Assembly (NCBI RefSeq): GCF_014194695.1
Contig: NZ_JACIAH010000004.1
Span: 305,802-369,801 of the forward strand
Reading direction: 5' to 3'
Length of the DNA stretch: 64,000 nucleotides
Source: Rhizobium sp. BK399
GTDB taxonomy: Bacteria > Pseudomonadota > Alphaproteobacteria > Rhizobiales > Rhizobiaceae
The notes under the pieces were generated by a model. It was not told the origin of the DNA, did no database searches, and saw nothing but the letters and a program-made list of their open reading frames with translations. Below, piece after piece: positions 1-9,842 of the stretch. Numbering within the stretch: position 1 is the stretch's first letter; each line of letters opens with the position of its first letter. Position numbers and translations under genes: made by a program.

Positions 1-109
1 TGCCGATATAAACAGCGGCACCGCCGGAGACGCCCCCAAGGAGAGCGACGCCAGCGATGATAAACACCAATTTCCGGGAAGGCCGGAAGATGCGCAGTAA
101 GGCCCTCAC
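1..109 (-). CDS. Putative membrane protein, N-terminal fragment
   Basis: An open frame on the minus strand runs off the left edge. From a GTG at 109 it reads V-R-A-L-L-R-I-F-R-P-S-R-K and then a hydrophobic, glycine-rich stretch of about 20 residues, which looks like a positively charged N terminus followed by one membrane anchor or uncleaved signal. A GGCGGAG sequence lies about 8 bases before the GTG. A TTG 30 bases upstream is an alternative start. Only about 36 residues are visible, so no family can be named. It is divergent from the lysR gene, with about 180 bases between them. Confidence 0.35.
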   Translation of the reverse strand, partial: MRALLRIFRPSRKLVFIIAGVALLGGVSGGAAVYIG

Positions 110-290
110 GCCAACTGCTCCGCCATTAACAAGCTCCAACGCAATACGAGTGGCTTCGACGCTAGAGAAATGACGTTTCCGAATACTTAAACGCGACCTC
201 CAAGTTTGCGTCAGTATGGGATTAGTACCAAAAAAGGTCCAAGCTTTCCCGATGCTTGCCAACGTCCTCGCGGCCATGCTCTAACGGCGC

Positions 291-1199
291 ATGGCCTTCA
301 CGCTTCGCCAGATCCAGTATTTCGTCGCCGTCGCCGAACAAGGCTCCGTAACGCGTGCCGCGCAGAACCTTTCGATCTCGCAATCCTCGGTTACGGAGGC
401 GTTGAAGGAACTGGAAACCGACCTTGGGGTCGAGCTCTTCGAGCGCCATCCGCGCGGCCTGACGATCACTCACAACGGCCATCAGTTCCTGCGGCATGCG
501 ACCAAGATCCTCGCAAGCGTCTCTGATGCGCGCACCAGCTTCTCTGGCAAGCAGAACGAGCTTTCAGGCACGCTCAACATCGGCGTCACTTCGCTCGTTG
601 CCGGCTACGTGCTCTCAGACCTGTTGGCCCGCTATCGCCGCGCCTGCCCGGGCGTCGAAGTCAGCGCCATCGAGGACAATGGCGGCTATCTCGAACATCT
701 GCTGGTCGGCGGCGAGCTCGATGTGGCTGTCATGGTCATTTCCAACCTGCGTGACCGCATGGCCCTGCAGGCCGAAATCCTGGAAACGTCGCCTTATCGG
801 TTGTGGCTGCCCATGGGCCATCCTCTCGTTTCCGCGGACATCATTTCCGTCGCCGACATTGCCCGCGAACCGCTGATTATGCTGACCGTCGACGAAATCG
901 AGGAAAACACCGGCAAACTGCTGTCGGCGCTCGGTGCCCGTCCGCATGTTGCCTTCCGCACGCGCTCGGTGGAAGCAGTTCGCAGCCTGGTCGCGACGGG
1001 CGCCGGGGTGGCACTGTTGCCTGATCTCGTCTATCGCCCCTGGTCGCTCGAAGGCGATCGAATCGAGAGCCGCGACGTGTCCGGCTCGCTGCCAGTCGTG
1101 CAGGTCGGCATGGTCTGGCGCAAGGGGTCGAGCCTGCCGCAAGCGGCGCGCGATTTCGTCGGCATAGCCGAAGCGCTGCGGTCCGGTCGGCCGCGTTGA
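291..1199 (+). CDS. LysR-family transcriptional regulator
   Basis: This 302-residue protein has the normal LysR length. Residues 1-60 form the winged helix-turn-helix (LRQIQYFVAVAEQGSVTRAA, then the recognition region around SISQSSVTEALKELE). The rest is a two-lobed effector-binding domain. It acts as a cytoplasmic DNA-binding regulator, usually needing a small coinducer. The start gives a canonical MAFTLRQIQYF N terminus, although the Shine-Dalgarno is poor. It points in the same direction as the polyamine-type ABC operon that begins 131 bases downstream, and a perfect palindrome containing a T-N11-A box lies between the two. Control of that operon is therefore likely but inferred. The effector is unknown; a polyamine or its aldehyde is a guess. 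Confidence 0.93.
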   Translation: MAFTLRQIQYFVAVAEQGSVTRAAQNLSISQSSVTEALKELETDLGVELFERHPRGLTITHNGHQFLRHATKILASVSDARTSFSGKQNELSGTLNIGVTSLVAGYVLSDLLARYRRACPGVEVSAIEDNGGYLEHLLVGGELDVAVMVISNLRDRMALQAEILETSPYRLWLPMGHPLVSADIISVADIAREPLIMLTVDEIEENTGKLLSALGARPHVAFRTRSVEAVRSLVATGAGVALLPDLVYRPWSLEGDRIESRDVSGSLPVVQVGMVWRKGSSLPQAARDFVGIAEALRSGRPR

Positions 1200-1209
1200 C
1201 GATTGGTCG

Positions 1210-1232
1210 CGATATCGGAAATTCCGATATCG
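1210..1232. promoter_or_regulatory. Perfect palindrome, probable LysR operator
   Basis: The arms CGATATCGGAA and TTCCGATATCG are perfect 11-bp inverted repeats around a single central A. The inner part, from T1215 to A1227, fits the LysR consensus T-N11-A. It begins 11 bases after the lysR stop codon and about 100 bases before the ydcS-like start, a suitable place for an operator of the transporter operon. The match is seen in the sequence; assignment to the adjacent LysR protein is inferred. Confidence 0.6.
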
Positions 1233-1330
1233 GCTTTCTGATAAATGAATTTGCGAAACCGGAGAATTCGGCGCACTTTTCTAACCGGGAACATAACGCC
1301 ACGAAAAGTGGCAAAACCGGGAGACATCAG

Positions 1331-2491
<1,161 letters not shown>

Positions 2492-2504
2492 CTTCATCCG
2501 CAAC

Positions 2505-2665
2505 CTCGTCTTCTCCTCACTCGGGGAGAGACGCCCTGCGAGGGCAGACGAGGGGACAACCGAACAAAAGAGCGGACGTCAGCGCGGGGGCGCGATGACG
2601 GAACGCCGGGTTGCCCCCTCGTTAGAGCCTTTTGGGCCACCTTCTTCCCACTGCGAAGAAGTCAA
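2505..2665. repeat. RIME-like palindromic intergenic element
   Basis: The 201-base gap between the binding-protein and ATPase genes is built of inverted repeats. CTCC and GGGGAG form a small hairpin near 2513-2527, GCCCT-GCG-AGGGC lies at 2533-2545, and 15-base arms at 2547-2561 and 2609-2623 (ending GGGGACAACC and starting GGTTGCCCCC) pair at about 13 of 15 positions. A further GGGCC...CTTCTTCCC segment follows. The composition resembles the RIME intergenic mosaic elements known in Rhizobium. It may act as a stem-loop that lowers expression of downstream genes relative to ydcS. Boundaries are approximate. Confidence 0.5.
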
Positions 2666-2692
2666 AACAAACACGACATTCCGGAGCTTACC

Positions 2693-3679
2693 ATGACCCC
2701 CGCCGTCCGTTTCCAAAAGGTCTCGCGCCATTTTGGCCAGGTCCGCGCCGTCGATGGCGTCGATCTCGAAATTGCGCCGGGCGAATTCTTCGCCATGCTT
2801 GGCCCATCCGGTTCCGGCAAAACCACTTGCCTGCGCCTGATCGCCGGCTTCGAACAGCCGACGGGCGGCCACATCGAAATCTTTGGCGAAACGGCCGAGG
2901 GCATTCCGCCCTATCGCCGCAACGTCAACACCGTCTTCCAGGACTACGCGCTGTTCCCGCACCTCAATATCCTCGACAATGTCGCCTACGGCCTGATGGT
3001 CAAGGGCGTCGGTAAGGCCGAACGCACCAAAGCCGCCGAACAGGCGCTGGAGCTGGTGAAGCTTCCCGGCTATGGCGCACGCAAGCCCGGTCAACTGTCC
3101 GGTGGCCAGCGGCAACGCGTTGCGCTCGCCCGCGCTCTTGTCAACAAGCCGAAGGTGCTCCTCCTCGACGAACCGCTAGGCGCGCTCGACCTGAAGCTGC
3201 GCGAGCAGATGCAGGAGGAGCTGAAGAGCCTGCAGCGTGCGCTCGGCATCACCTTCATCTTCGTCACCCACGATCAGGGTGAGGCGCTGTCGATGGCCGA
3301 CCGCGTCGCCGTCTTTAACAATGGAGGCATCGTCCAGGAGGGCACGCCGCACGATATCTATCGCCGCCCGAAAACTCGTTTCGTCGCCGATTTTGTCGGC
3401 TCCTCCAATGTCATTGCGCCCGACCTGATGACCGCGCTCGGCGGCGAAAAACGCTGGGCGAGCCTCCGTCCCGAAGCGATCCATGTCGCGGACGAAGGTG
3501 TCGAGGCGCGCGTCGAAAATGCAAGCTTCCTGGGGGCCGCAACCCGTCTGACGGTCGCCGCCAAAGGCACGCGCCTGCACGTGATGCTGCCCGCCGGCGC
3601 CAACGTGCCTGATGTCGGCGCGAACGTCCGCCTCGCCTGGCAGCGGGTCGACGTGCACTACATGGATAACGCAGCATGA
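2693..3679 (+). CDS. ydcT: Polyamine-type ABC transporter ATP-binding protein
   Basis: This 328-residue PotA-type ATPase has Walker A GPSGSGKTT at residues 37-45, a Q loop FQDYALFPH near 83, signature LSGGQRQR near 132, Walker B VLLLDEPLGALD near 152 and the switch histidine in FVTHDQGEA near 185. A C-terminal TOBE-like domain follows from about residue 240. It energises import through the two permeases that follow. The start is preceded by a CGGAGC box. Its stop overlaps the next start as ATGA, indicating translational coupling. The protein is soluble and associates with the inner face of the membrane. Confidence 0.93.
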   Translation: MTPAVRFQKVSRHFGQVRAVDGVDLEIAPGEFFAMLGPSGSGKTTCLRLIAGFEQPTGGHIEIFGETAEGIPPYRRNVNTVFQDYALFPHLNILDNVAYGLMVKGVGKAERTKAAEQALELVKLPGYGARKPGQLSGGQRQRVALARALVNKPKVLLLDEPLGALDLKLREQMQEELKSLQRALGITFIFVTHDQGEALSMADRVAVFNNGGIVQEGTPHDIYRRPKTRFVADFVGSSNVIAPDLMTALGGEKRWASLRPEAIHVADEGVEARVENASFLGAATRLTVAAKGTRLHVMLPAGANVPDVGANVRLAWQRVDVHYMDNAA

Positions 3680-4650
3680 CCGCCATTGCACTGACGAAGC
3701 CGGCCGAACTGCGCGAAACCTCGATCCTACCCGGTCGCGGCGGTTTCTTCGGCGGGCTGTCCGACGCCTTCTGGCGGCACCCGAAGCTGCTGCTTTTCTT
3801 GATGCTCACGCCGCCCCTGCTGTGGCTCGGCATCATCTATATCGGCTCGCTGATTGCGCTGCTCCTGCAGAGCTTCTTCTCGATCGACGATTTCTCCGGC
3901 CTGGTGAACTATGAGTTCACGCTGGCGACTTACGCGCAGCTCCTCAGCCCGACGAATTTCGACATCATCATCCGCACGATCATCATGGCGGCGCTGGTGA
4001 CGCTGGCCTCAGCCGTCGTCGCCTTTCCGATCGCCTATTATGCAGCCCGCTATGCGCAGGGCAAATGGAAGGCGCTGTTCTATCTCGGTGTGATGCTGCC
4101 GCTCTGGTCCAGCTATCTCGTGAAGATCTACGCCTGGAAACTCATCCTCGCGAAGGAAGGCATCCTGACCTGGATCTTCGACAAGCTGTATCTGTCCTGG
4201 CTGCTCGACGGCGTCCTCAACCTTCCTGTGGTCGGCGGCAATTCGCTGTCGGTCAGCTATCTCGGCACATTTCTCGTCTTCGTCTATGTCTGGCTGCCCT
4301 ACATGATCCTGCCGACACAGGCTGCACTCGAACGCGTGCCCGGCAACCTCATCGAGGCCTCGTCCGATCTCGGCGCCACCCCGAGCCAGACCTTCCGCAC
4401 GGTGCTGTTCCCGCTGGCGTTGCCCGGCATCGTCGCCGGCTCGATCTTCACCTTCTCGCTGACACTAGGCGACTACATCATTCCGCAGATCATCGGCTCG
4501 TCGCGTCTCTTCATCGGCCAGGCGGTCTATGCGCAACAAGGCACGGCTGGCAACGTCCCGCTCGCCGCCGCCTTCTCCGTCGTCCCAATCGTCATCATGG
4601 CCATCTATCTCTGGCTAGCCAAGAAACAGGGGGCCTTCGATGCGCTCTGA
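3676..4650 (+). CDS. ydcU: Polyamine-type ABC transporter permease (PotB/YdcU-like)
   Basis: This 324-residue inner-membrane permease has an N-terminal cytoplasmic tail of about 35 residues, then about six membrane helices (the first around [20 protein letters not shown]). The ATPase-docking EAA loop is visible as [20 protein letters not shown] near residue 230, followed by [20 protein letters not shown], typical of PotB proteins. Its start overlaps the ATPase stop by 4 bases, and its own end overlaps the next permease start by 11 bases, so the transporter genes form a tight operon. It should form a heterodimer with the following permease. Confidence 0.92.
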   Translation: MTAIALTKPAELRETSILPGRGGFFGGLSDAFWRHPKLLLFLMLTPPLLWLGIIYIGSLIALLLQSFFSIDDFSGLVNYEFTLATYAQLLSPTNFDIIIRTIIMAALVTLASAVVAFPIAYYAARYAQGKWKALFYLGVMLPLWSSYLVKIYAWKLILAKEGILTWIFDKLYLSWLLDGVLNLPVVGGNSLSVSYLGTFLVFVYVWLPYMILPTQAALERVPGNLIEASSDLGATPSQTFRTVLFPLALPGIVAGSIFTFSLTLGDYIIPQIIGSSRLFIGQAVYAQQGTAGNVPLAAAFSVVPIVIMAIYLWLAKKQGAFDAL

Positions 4651-5455
4651 CCGCTCACAGCGTTCGCCGCTGCTCCTGAAGATCGCCGCCGGCGGCGGCC
4701 TGCTCTTCCTGCACCTGCCGATCCTCCTGATCTTCGTCTACGCCTTCACGACAGAAGAGAAGAGCTATCAATGGCCGCCACCGGGCCTGACGACGCAGTG
4801 GTTCGGGATCGCCTGGAACCGCCCGGATGTCTGGGCAGCGCTCGGACTGTCGGTGCAGGTCGCGGTGATCGCCACATCGATCGCGCTGGTGCTCGGCACG
4901 CTTTGCGCCGCCGCTGTCAGCCAGACGAAGTTCTTTGGCCGTGAAGCGATCTCGCTGCTGGTCATCCTGCCGATCGCGCTCCCCGGTATCATCACCGGCA
5001 TTGCGCTGCGCTCCGCCTTCAGCCTGTTCGACATCCCGTTCTCGGTCTGGACGATCGTGCTTGGCCACGCGACCTTCTGCGTCGTCGTCGTCTACAACAA
5101 CGCCGTCGCCCGCTTCCGCCGCACCTCGGGATCCCTGATCGAAGCGTCGATGGATCTTGGTGCCGATGGCTTCCAGACCTTCCGGCACGTCATCCTTCCG
5201 AACATTGGCACGGCGCTTCTGGCCGGCGGTATGCTCGCCTTCGCGCTGTCCTTCGACGAGGTCATCGTCACCACCTTCACCGGCGGCCAGCAATCGACGC
5301 TGCCGATCTGGATGCTCGAGGAACTCATCCGCCCGCGCCAGCGCCCTGTTACCAACGTGGTCGCGATGGTCGTCGTGCTCGTCACCTTCCTGCCGATCCT
5401 GGCAGCCTACTACCTCACTCGCGACGGCGACCAGGTCGCCGGAGCCGGCAAATAA
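4640..5455 (+). CDS. ydcV: Polyamine-type ABC transporter permease (PotC/YdcV-like)
   Basis: The 271-residue second permease of the importer has about six membrane helices, starting with [19 protein letters not shown]. The EAA docking motif [20 protein letters not shown] lies near residue 170, followed by [19 protein letters not shown], which is diagnostic of PotC-type subunits. The start ATG lies inside the end of the upstream permease and is preceded by AGGGGG. It pairs with the upstream permease to form the membrane channel. The next gene, an aldehyde dehydrogenase, follows after 52 bases, which argues for one transcript. Confidence 0.92.
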   Translation: MRSDRSQRSPLLLKIAAGGGLLFLHLPILLIFVYAFTTEEKSYQWPPPGLTTQWFGIAWNRPDVWAALGLSVQVAVIATSIALVLGTLCAAAVSQTKFFGREAISLLVILPIALPGIITGIALRSAFSLFDIPFSVWTIVLGHATFCVVVVYNNAVARFRRTSGSLIEASMDLGADGFQTFRHVILPNIGTALLAGGMLAFALSFDEVIVTTFTGGQQSTLPIWMLEELIRPRQRPVTNVVAMVVVLVTFLPILAAYYLTRDGDQVAGAGK

Positions 5456-5507
5456 ACAGGAAGCGGGATAACCCCCATCCCGCCCCTCAAAGACAAGGGA
5501 GAACAAA

Positions 5508-6935
5508 ATGGACACCGCGATGCTGATTGGGTCCCGCTTCGAAGCGGGTACGGAAACGGAAGAGCACATCCTGAACCCGAAGACGGGTGAAACAGTGCTT
5601 GACCTGCCGGAAGCCTCGCTTGGCCAGATCGACGCCGCCGTGGACGCGGCGGAAGCCGCGTTCAAGCAATGGTCGCAGACGACGCCGGGCGAACGCTCCA
5701 ACTACCTCCTAAAGATCGCCGATGCGATCGAGAAGGACGCCGCAGGCTTCGCAGCCCTCGAAGCACTGAACTGTGGCAAGCCGATCAATGCCGTGCTCAA
5801 TGACGAAATCCCCGCGATCGTCGATTGTTATCGCTTCTTCGCCGGCGCGGTGCGCAACCTGCACGGCCCGGTCGCCGGCGAGTACCTGCCCGGCCACACC
5901 TCGATGATCCGCCGCGATGCCGTCGGCATCGTCGGGTCGATCGCGCCCTGGAACTACCCGCTGATGATGATGGCCTGGAAGCTGGCGCCGGCGATCGCCG
6001 GTGGCAACACCGTCGTCTTCAAGCCTTCGGAGCAGACGCCGCTGACGGCGCTGAAGATGGCGAAGCTGCTCTCCGAAATCCTGCCGGAGGGCGTCGTCAA
6101 CGTCATCCTCGGCCGCGGCGAAAGCGTCGGCAACGCGCTGATCAACCACCCGAAGATCTCGATGGTCTCGATCACGGGCGACGTCGCAACCGGTAAGAAG
6201 GTGCTTCAGGCAGCCGCCAAAACCGTGAAGCGCACCCACCTGGAACTCGGCGGCAAGGCCCCAGTCATCGTCTTCGCCGACGCCGATATCGATGCCGTGG
6301 TCGCAGGCATCCGCACCTTCGGCTACTACAATGCCGGCCAGGATTGCACCGCCGCCTGCCGCATCTATGCCGACGCGAAGGTCTACGACAAGTTCGTCGC
6401 CGACCTCTCCTCGGCCGTCTCCTCGATCAAGTTCAACCAGGCTGATGACACTGAAAACGAGATCGGCCCGCTGATCTCCAAACGCCAGCGTGACCGCGTC
6501 GAAAGTTTCGTTGCCCGTGCATCCGAGCACAAGCACATGGAAATCACCACCGGCGGCAAGACCTCCGGCGACAAGGGTTTCTTCTACACGCCGACCGTTA
6601 TCGCCGGCGCCACGCAGGACGATGAAATTGTTCGCCGCGAGGTCTTCGGCCCCGTCGTCTCGGTTACCCGCTTCACCGAAGTCGAGGATGCCGTCACCTG
6701 GGCCAACGACAGCGACTACGGCCTCGCTTCGTCGGTCTGGACCAAGGACATCAGCCGCGGCATGAAGATGGCAGCCCGCCTGCAATATGGCTGCACCTGG
6801 ATCAACACTCACTTCATGCTCACCAACGAGATGCCGCATGGCGGCTTAAAGCAGTCCGGCTATGGCAAGGACATGTCGGTCTACGCGTTGGAAGACTACA
6901 CGGCCGTCCGCCACGTCATGATCAACCACGGTTGA
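5508..6935 (+). CDS. patD: Gamma-aminobutyraldehyde dehydrogenase (PatD-like)
   Basis: This 475-residue NAD(P)-dependent aldehyde dehydrogenase has the expected family length. Visible motifs are the nucleotide-binding region [17 protein letters not shown] and [11 protein letters not shown], the general-base glutamate in [16 protein letters not shown], the catalytic cysteine in [11 protein letters not shown], and [12 protein letters not shown]. Its closest recognisable relative is the E. coli PatD/YdcW type, which oxidises 4-aminobutanal from putrescine to GABA. Its place behind a ydcSTUV-like importer supports this. A strong AAGGGAGAACAAA ribosome site sets the start. Betaine aldehyde or another amino-aldehyde is an alternative substrate. 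It is cytoplasmic. Confidence 0.85.
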   Translation: MDTAMLIGSRFEAGTETEEHILNPKTGETVLDLPEASLGQIDAAVDAAEAAFKQWSQTTPGERSNYLLKIADAIEKDAAGFAALEALNCGKPINAVLNDEIPAIVDCYRFFAGAVRNLHGPVAGEYLPGHTSMIRRDAVGIVGSIAPWNYPLMMMAWKLAPAIAGGNTVVFKPSEQTPLTALKMAKLLSEILPEGVVNVILGRGESVGNALINHPKISMVSITGDVATGKKVLQAAAKTVKRTHLELGGKAPVIVFADADIDAVVAGIRTFGYYNAGQDCTAACRIYADAKVYDKFVADLSSAVSSIKFNQADDTENEIGPLISKRQRDRVESFVARASEHKHMEITTGGKTSGDKGFFYTPTVIAGATQDDEIVRREVFGPVVSVTRFTEVEDAVTWANDSDYGLASSVWTKDISRGMKMAARLQYGCTWINTHFMLTNEMPHGGLKQSGYGKDMSVYALEDYTAVRHVMINHG

Positions 6936-7002
6936 TCCGCGCGGCTGGGCAGACGGTCCGGCCGCAATTCAAAAACAGAACAATGTACAAAGGGGAGTCC
7001 AC

Positions 7003-7497
7003 ATGAAACGCCGTACCATTCTTGCCGCCTTTGGCGGCATATGCCTCGCCTCGACGTTTGGCGGCGCACCGGTCTATGCCGCCGAGCAGACGCCGCTTGA
7101 GGTCGTCCAACAGTATCTCGCCGCATGGAACGCGCATGATGCCACCAAGGCCGCTTCCTACTTCGATGAGAAGGTCAGCTACTACGACGCATCCGTCGGC
7201 AAACCGACAGTCGGCAAAGCAGAAGCCAAGGCTGCCGTGATCGACAGCTTCATGGCGGCGGTACCAGACTTGAAATGGGTGATGCGTGGCGACCCGATCG
7301 TCAGCGGAAACAAGGTCTCCTTCGAGTGGACCTTTTCAGGAAAGAACAGCGGCGCCTGGGCGGATGGGACCAAGGCGACTGACAAGTCCTTCTCCTTCGA
7401 CGGCGCCTCCGTCTTCGTCATCGAGAACAACGCGATCAAGCAGCAGTCGGATTATTACGATGCCCTTGGTTTCTACAAGCAATTGGGCCTGATGTAA
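7003..7497 (+). CDS. Secreted SnoaL/NTF2-like (ketosteroid isomerase-fold) protein
   Basis: This 164-residue protein has an export signal: MKRRTILAAFGGICLAS carries a twin-arginine (KRRTIL) and a hydrophobic core, with likely cleavage after VYAAE. The mature domain begins with TPLEVVQQYLAAWNAHDATKAASYFDEKVSYYD, the typical start of the SnoaL/NTF2-like fold, and ends with NNAIKQQSDYYDALGFYKQLG. Such domains form a cone-shaped pocket for small molecules; they may be enzymes or binding proteins. The AAAGGGGAG ribosome site is strong. It follows patD by 67 bases and may be the last gene of the polyamine operon. Its role there is unknown. Confidence 0.8.
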   Translation: MKRRTILAAFGGICLASTFGGAPVYAAEQTPLEVVQQYLAAWNAHDATKAASYFDEKVSYYDASVGKPTVGKAEAKAAVIDSFMAAVPDLKWVMRGDPIVSGNKVSFEWTFSGKNSGAWADGTKATDKSFSFDGASVFVIENNAIKQQSDYYDALGFYKQLGLM

Positions 7498-7512
7498 CGA
7501 CCCATACGGAAT

Positions 7513-7537
7513 GGCGACGCTCCTCGAGGGCGTCGCC
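7513..7537 (+). terminator. Hairpin after the polyamine operon
   Basis: GGCGACGC and GCGTCGCC form an 8-bp perfect stem with a 9-base loop, 16 bases after the stop codon of the NTF2-like gene. No T-run follows, so it could be a Rho-assisted terminator or an RNA-stabilising stem. Confidence 0.4.
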
Positions 7538-7649
7538 ACAAGCCCTCCGCTGCATCCGCAACCTGCACCCGCGGATTGCGGAAAAGAGCGTATGGAACAA
7601 ATTTCCTCGCGCTGCGTCATCTAAGCGATGAACAAAGAGGAAAAAATCC

Positions 7650-7823
7650 ATGCTTAAATGGGCTCTTATATTCTTCGTTATTTCGCTGATTGCCGGTTTC
7701 TTCGGCTTCTCCGGCATATCGGCCGCGACGGCGACAATTGCGCGCGTTCTTTTCGGCATCGCGCTGGTGATCTTCCTGATCTTCCTGGTTCTGGCGCTGA
7801 TGGCCGGCAATGCTGTGCTTTAG
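7650..7823 (+). CDS. Small two-helix membrane protein, DUF1328/UPF0391 family
   Basis: A 57-residue protein starts [20 protein letters not shown], continues [19 protein letters not shown] and ends [12 protein letters not shown]. The length, two hydrophobic helices and the central FGFSGIS segment match the DUF1328 (UPF0391, YtjA) family, which is common in alphaproteobacteria and often stress-induced. A purine-rich AAAGAGGAAAAAA region lies 5-15 bases before the ATG. Its stop codon is only 2 bases from the stop of the convergent cyclase gene. The molecular function is unknown. Confidence 0.88.
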   Translation: MLKWALIFFVISLIAGFFGFSGISAATATIARVLFGIALVIFLIFLVLALMAGNAVL

Positions 7824-7825
7824 CC

Positions 7826-9034
7826 TCACGTTCTGCGTTGGGCAGCAAACAGAGGCACAGAGTCCTTGAAGCCTTTCAGGGACACAGCTCCCAGACCCTG
7901 GAAGGCGAGACCGCGTACTGCCGCTTCGGCGGCAGTACGCGTATTCAGGCAGACAAGAGTTTGAGACGGCCCGGCAACTGCGGAAACGCGTGCCGCGAGA
8001 TTGACCGTCCTCCCGAAAATATCGCCATCGCGCGGTACCACCTGGCCCGTCGCGACACCGACCCGCACAGGCGGAAGATCGCATTCACGGCTTTGCTCCA
8101 CCAAGGATAGCGATGCCTCGACTGCCGAAGCCGCGTCGGGGAAGAGCATCATGACTCCATCGCCCAAAGGCTTGACGATCCGTCCATCGAATGAGCAAGA
8201 AAGCCGTTGCGCGATCGCCTCGAAACGAGCGGCCTTCTCGGCGGCGGGTGCATCACCGATCTCATGCGTCAATCCGGTGAACCCCGACAGATCGGCAAAA
8301 GCGACTGCTGGCAAGCTGTCTTCGTCCTCCGGCTCCAGACCATGTTCGCGCAATGCATCCTGGAGCCTGCCAACGATATTGTCGAAGACAGCCTCTTCAA
8401 GCATTCGTCGTTGCAACAGGAAGAGCACCCGAAAGCCGATCCGCTGAAGAGCAAGACGCTTGGCCGCGGAGATCTCCAGAAGGTGATGGTAACTCAGGCC
8501 GGCATTCAGCATTGGCTCTTCGACTTCGGCCCGGAAGAGGTCGCGCATCGTCTCGACGCAGCGCCGGACCGAATGCCCAAAGACGCGCAAGACACGCTCC
8601 ATTCCCGCAGCCGAGGCGCCAAGCTGCATGCATTCGGCGATAAGCCGGACGAACTCCAAATCGTCCTCGCGAAGTGAGCGCTCCGCCGACAACGGCGGCA
8701 AGCTTGCGCTGGCCCTGAGACCGTTCAACGTATCGAGGTCGACGGTTCCAGCCGCCACTTCGTCTGCTACCGATGCGCTCGTCATGCTTACCGGTTCGAA
8801 CATCACTTGACTGGCGAATTCGAACGAGAAGATTTTTCTTCTTAGCCCTTCCGCCAGAATGTCAGGGCCGATGCCCGCGTCCTGCAGAGCAAGGATCAGG
8901 CGGAGCCTACTGACATCGCTGAGTGAGTATCCATGCACGCCGGGACCGATGATCTGCCGTTGCTCGAGATCGTCAAGCCGAGCGTCGTCGCAGCCGGCAA
9001 GCACCAACAATCTCTGACGCGGCAACGCTTCCAT
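7826..9034 (-). CDS. Class III adenylate/guanylate cyclase with MerR-like N terminus
   Basis: This 402-residue protein has an N-terminal region (about residues 12-75) that resembles a MerR helix-turn-helix: DLEQRQIIGPG, GYSLSDVSRLRLILALQDAGI. A helical region follows, and a class III cyclase domain starts near residue 243. Catalytic features are intact: metal aspartates near 248 (FADLSGFT) and 292 (LGDG), the purine-specifying lysine near 288 (IVKPLGD), and transition-state residues in FGRTVNLAARV near 345 and 349. It should make cAMP from ATP in the cytoplasm. The ATG at 9034 was chosen because sequence upstream lacks family similarity and AAAGG precedes this ATG. It is convergent with the DUF1328 gene. 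Confidence 0.88.
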   Translation of the reverse strand: MEALPRQRLLVLAGCDDARLDDLEQRQIIGPGVHGYSLSDVSRLRLILALQDAGIGPDILAEGLRRKIFSFEFASQVMFEPVSMTSASVADEVAAGTVDLDTLNGLRASASLPPLSAERSLREDDLEFVRLIAECMQLGASAAGMERVLRVFGHSVRRCVETMRDLFRAEVEEPMLNAGLSYHHLLEISAAKRLALQRIGFRVLFLLQRRMLEEAVFDNIVGRLQDALREHGLEPEDEDSLPAVAFADLSGFTGLTHEIGDAPAAEKAARFEAIAQRLSCSFDGRIVKPLGDGVMMLFPDAASAVEASLSLVEQSRECDLPPVRVGVATGQVVPRDGDIFGRTVNLAARVSAVAGPSQTLVCLNTRTAAEAAVRGLAFQGLGAVSLKGFKDSVPLFAAQRRT

Positions 9035-9105
9035 GACGGCAACCTTTGGGGAAGGAGATTGCTTTCTACCCCAAATCCGTGCGCCCCTCCACGCAGCCAA
9101 AGGGG

Positions 9106-9744
9106 TTAGAGCAGACTCGCCCCAACATTGATGGCTAGCGCCAGGATCGTCGTGTTGAACAGAAACGACAGTATGGAATGCAGCAGCGTCAGCTTCCGCA
9201 TCGTCACCGATGTCGTCGCGACATCCGCCGTCTGCGAGGCAACGCCGATCGTGAAGGAATAATAGAGAAAATCCCAATAGATCGGCTCTTTCGTGCTCTC
9301 CGGAAACTTCAGTCCATCGCCTTTGTGGGAACCGCCATAGTAGCGGTGCGCGTAGTGAACGGTGAAGAGCGTGTGCAGGAAGAACCAGGAATTCAGGATG
9401 GTGACGATCGCCACCAGCGCCCGGGCCAACGCTTCGCTCGGTCCCGCTTCCTTGGCGAAGTGCAACTCGAGCGCGATGCCGGCGATACTGGCGACGGCAG
9501 CCAAAATTGACAACGCCAGCAGGACGACGTCCGAAATATCGAGGTCCTCAGCGCGTTTGCGGATGCTCGCGACACTCGCGCGCAACATTCGCCGCCAGGT
9601 CAGCGCGGTAAAAACGATGGCACTGACGTTCCAGGCGACGATCAGGTTTTGCGGATTGACCTCCCGGCTGGTCAAAAGCAGAAACGTCACCAGCCCGGCG
9701 GCCACGGCGACGACAAAGACCATGTGTTTGCGAACCTGCCCCAT
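9106..9744 (-). CDS. DUF1345 integral membrane protein
   Basis: This 212-residue protein has about five hydrophobic helices, beginning HMVFVVAVAAGLVTFLL, and a conserved C-terminal block DFLYYSFTIGVASQTADVA followed by MRKLTLLHSILSFLFNT, the hallmark of DUF1345. This block resembles the pore region of two-helix potassium channels in layout, but that similarity is only suggestive. The ATG at 9744 has GGGGAA 8 bases upstream; a GTG at 9768 is an alternative. The function is uncharacterised. It sits between the cyclase gene (72 bases away) and the L-fuconate-type SDR, with no evident functional link. Confidence 0.85.
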   Translation of the reverse strand: MGQVRKHMVFVVAVAAGLVTFLLLTSREVNPQNLIVAWNVSAIVFTALTWRRMLRASVASIRKRAEDLDISDVVLLALSILAAVASIAGIALELHFAKEAGPSEALARALVAIVTILNSWFFLHTLFTVHYAHRYYGGSHKGDGLKFPESTKEPIYWDFLYYSFTIGVASQTADVATTSVTMRKLTLLHSILSFLFNTTILALAINVGASLL

Positions 9745-9842
9745 TCCGTGACTTCCCCGGTCGCACACGTCTTCTTAGGCGAGCGCGCGTACTGCAAGAT
9801 TGCCTTTGATATCAGCTTGATGGCAGCGCGAGCAATATGGCC

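Noticed and set aside
5709..6839. 376-codon frame antisense to patD
   Set aside because: Shadow of the aldehyde dehydrogenase codons, rich in D, G, A and R without motifs.
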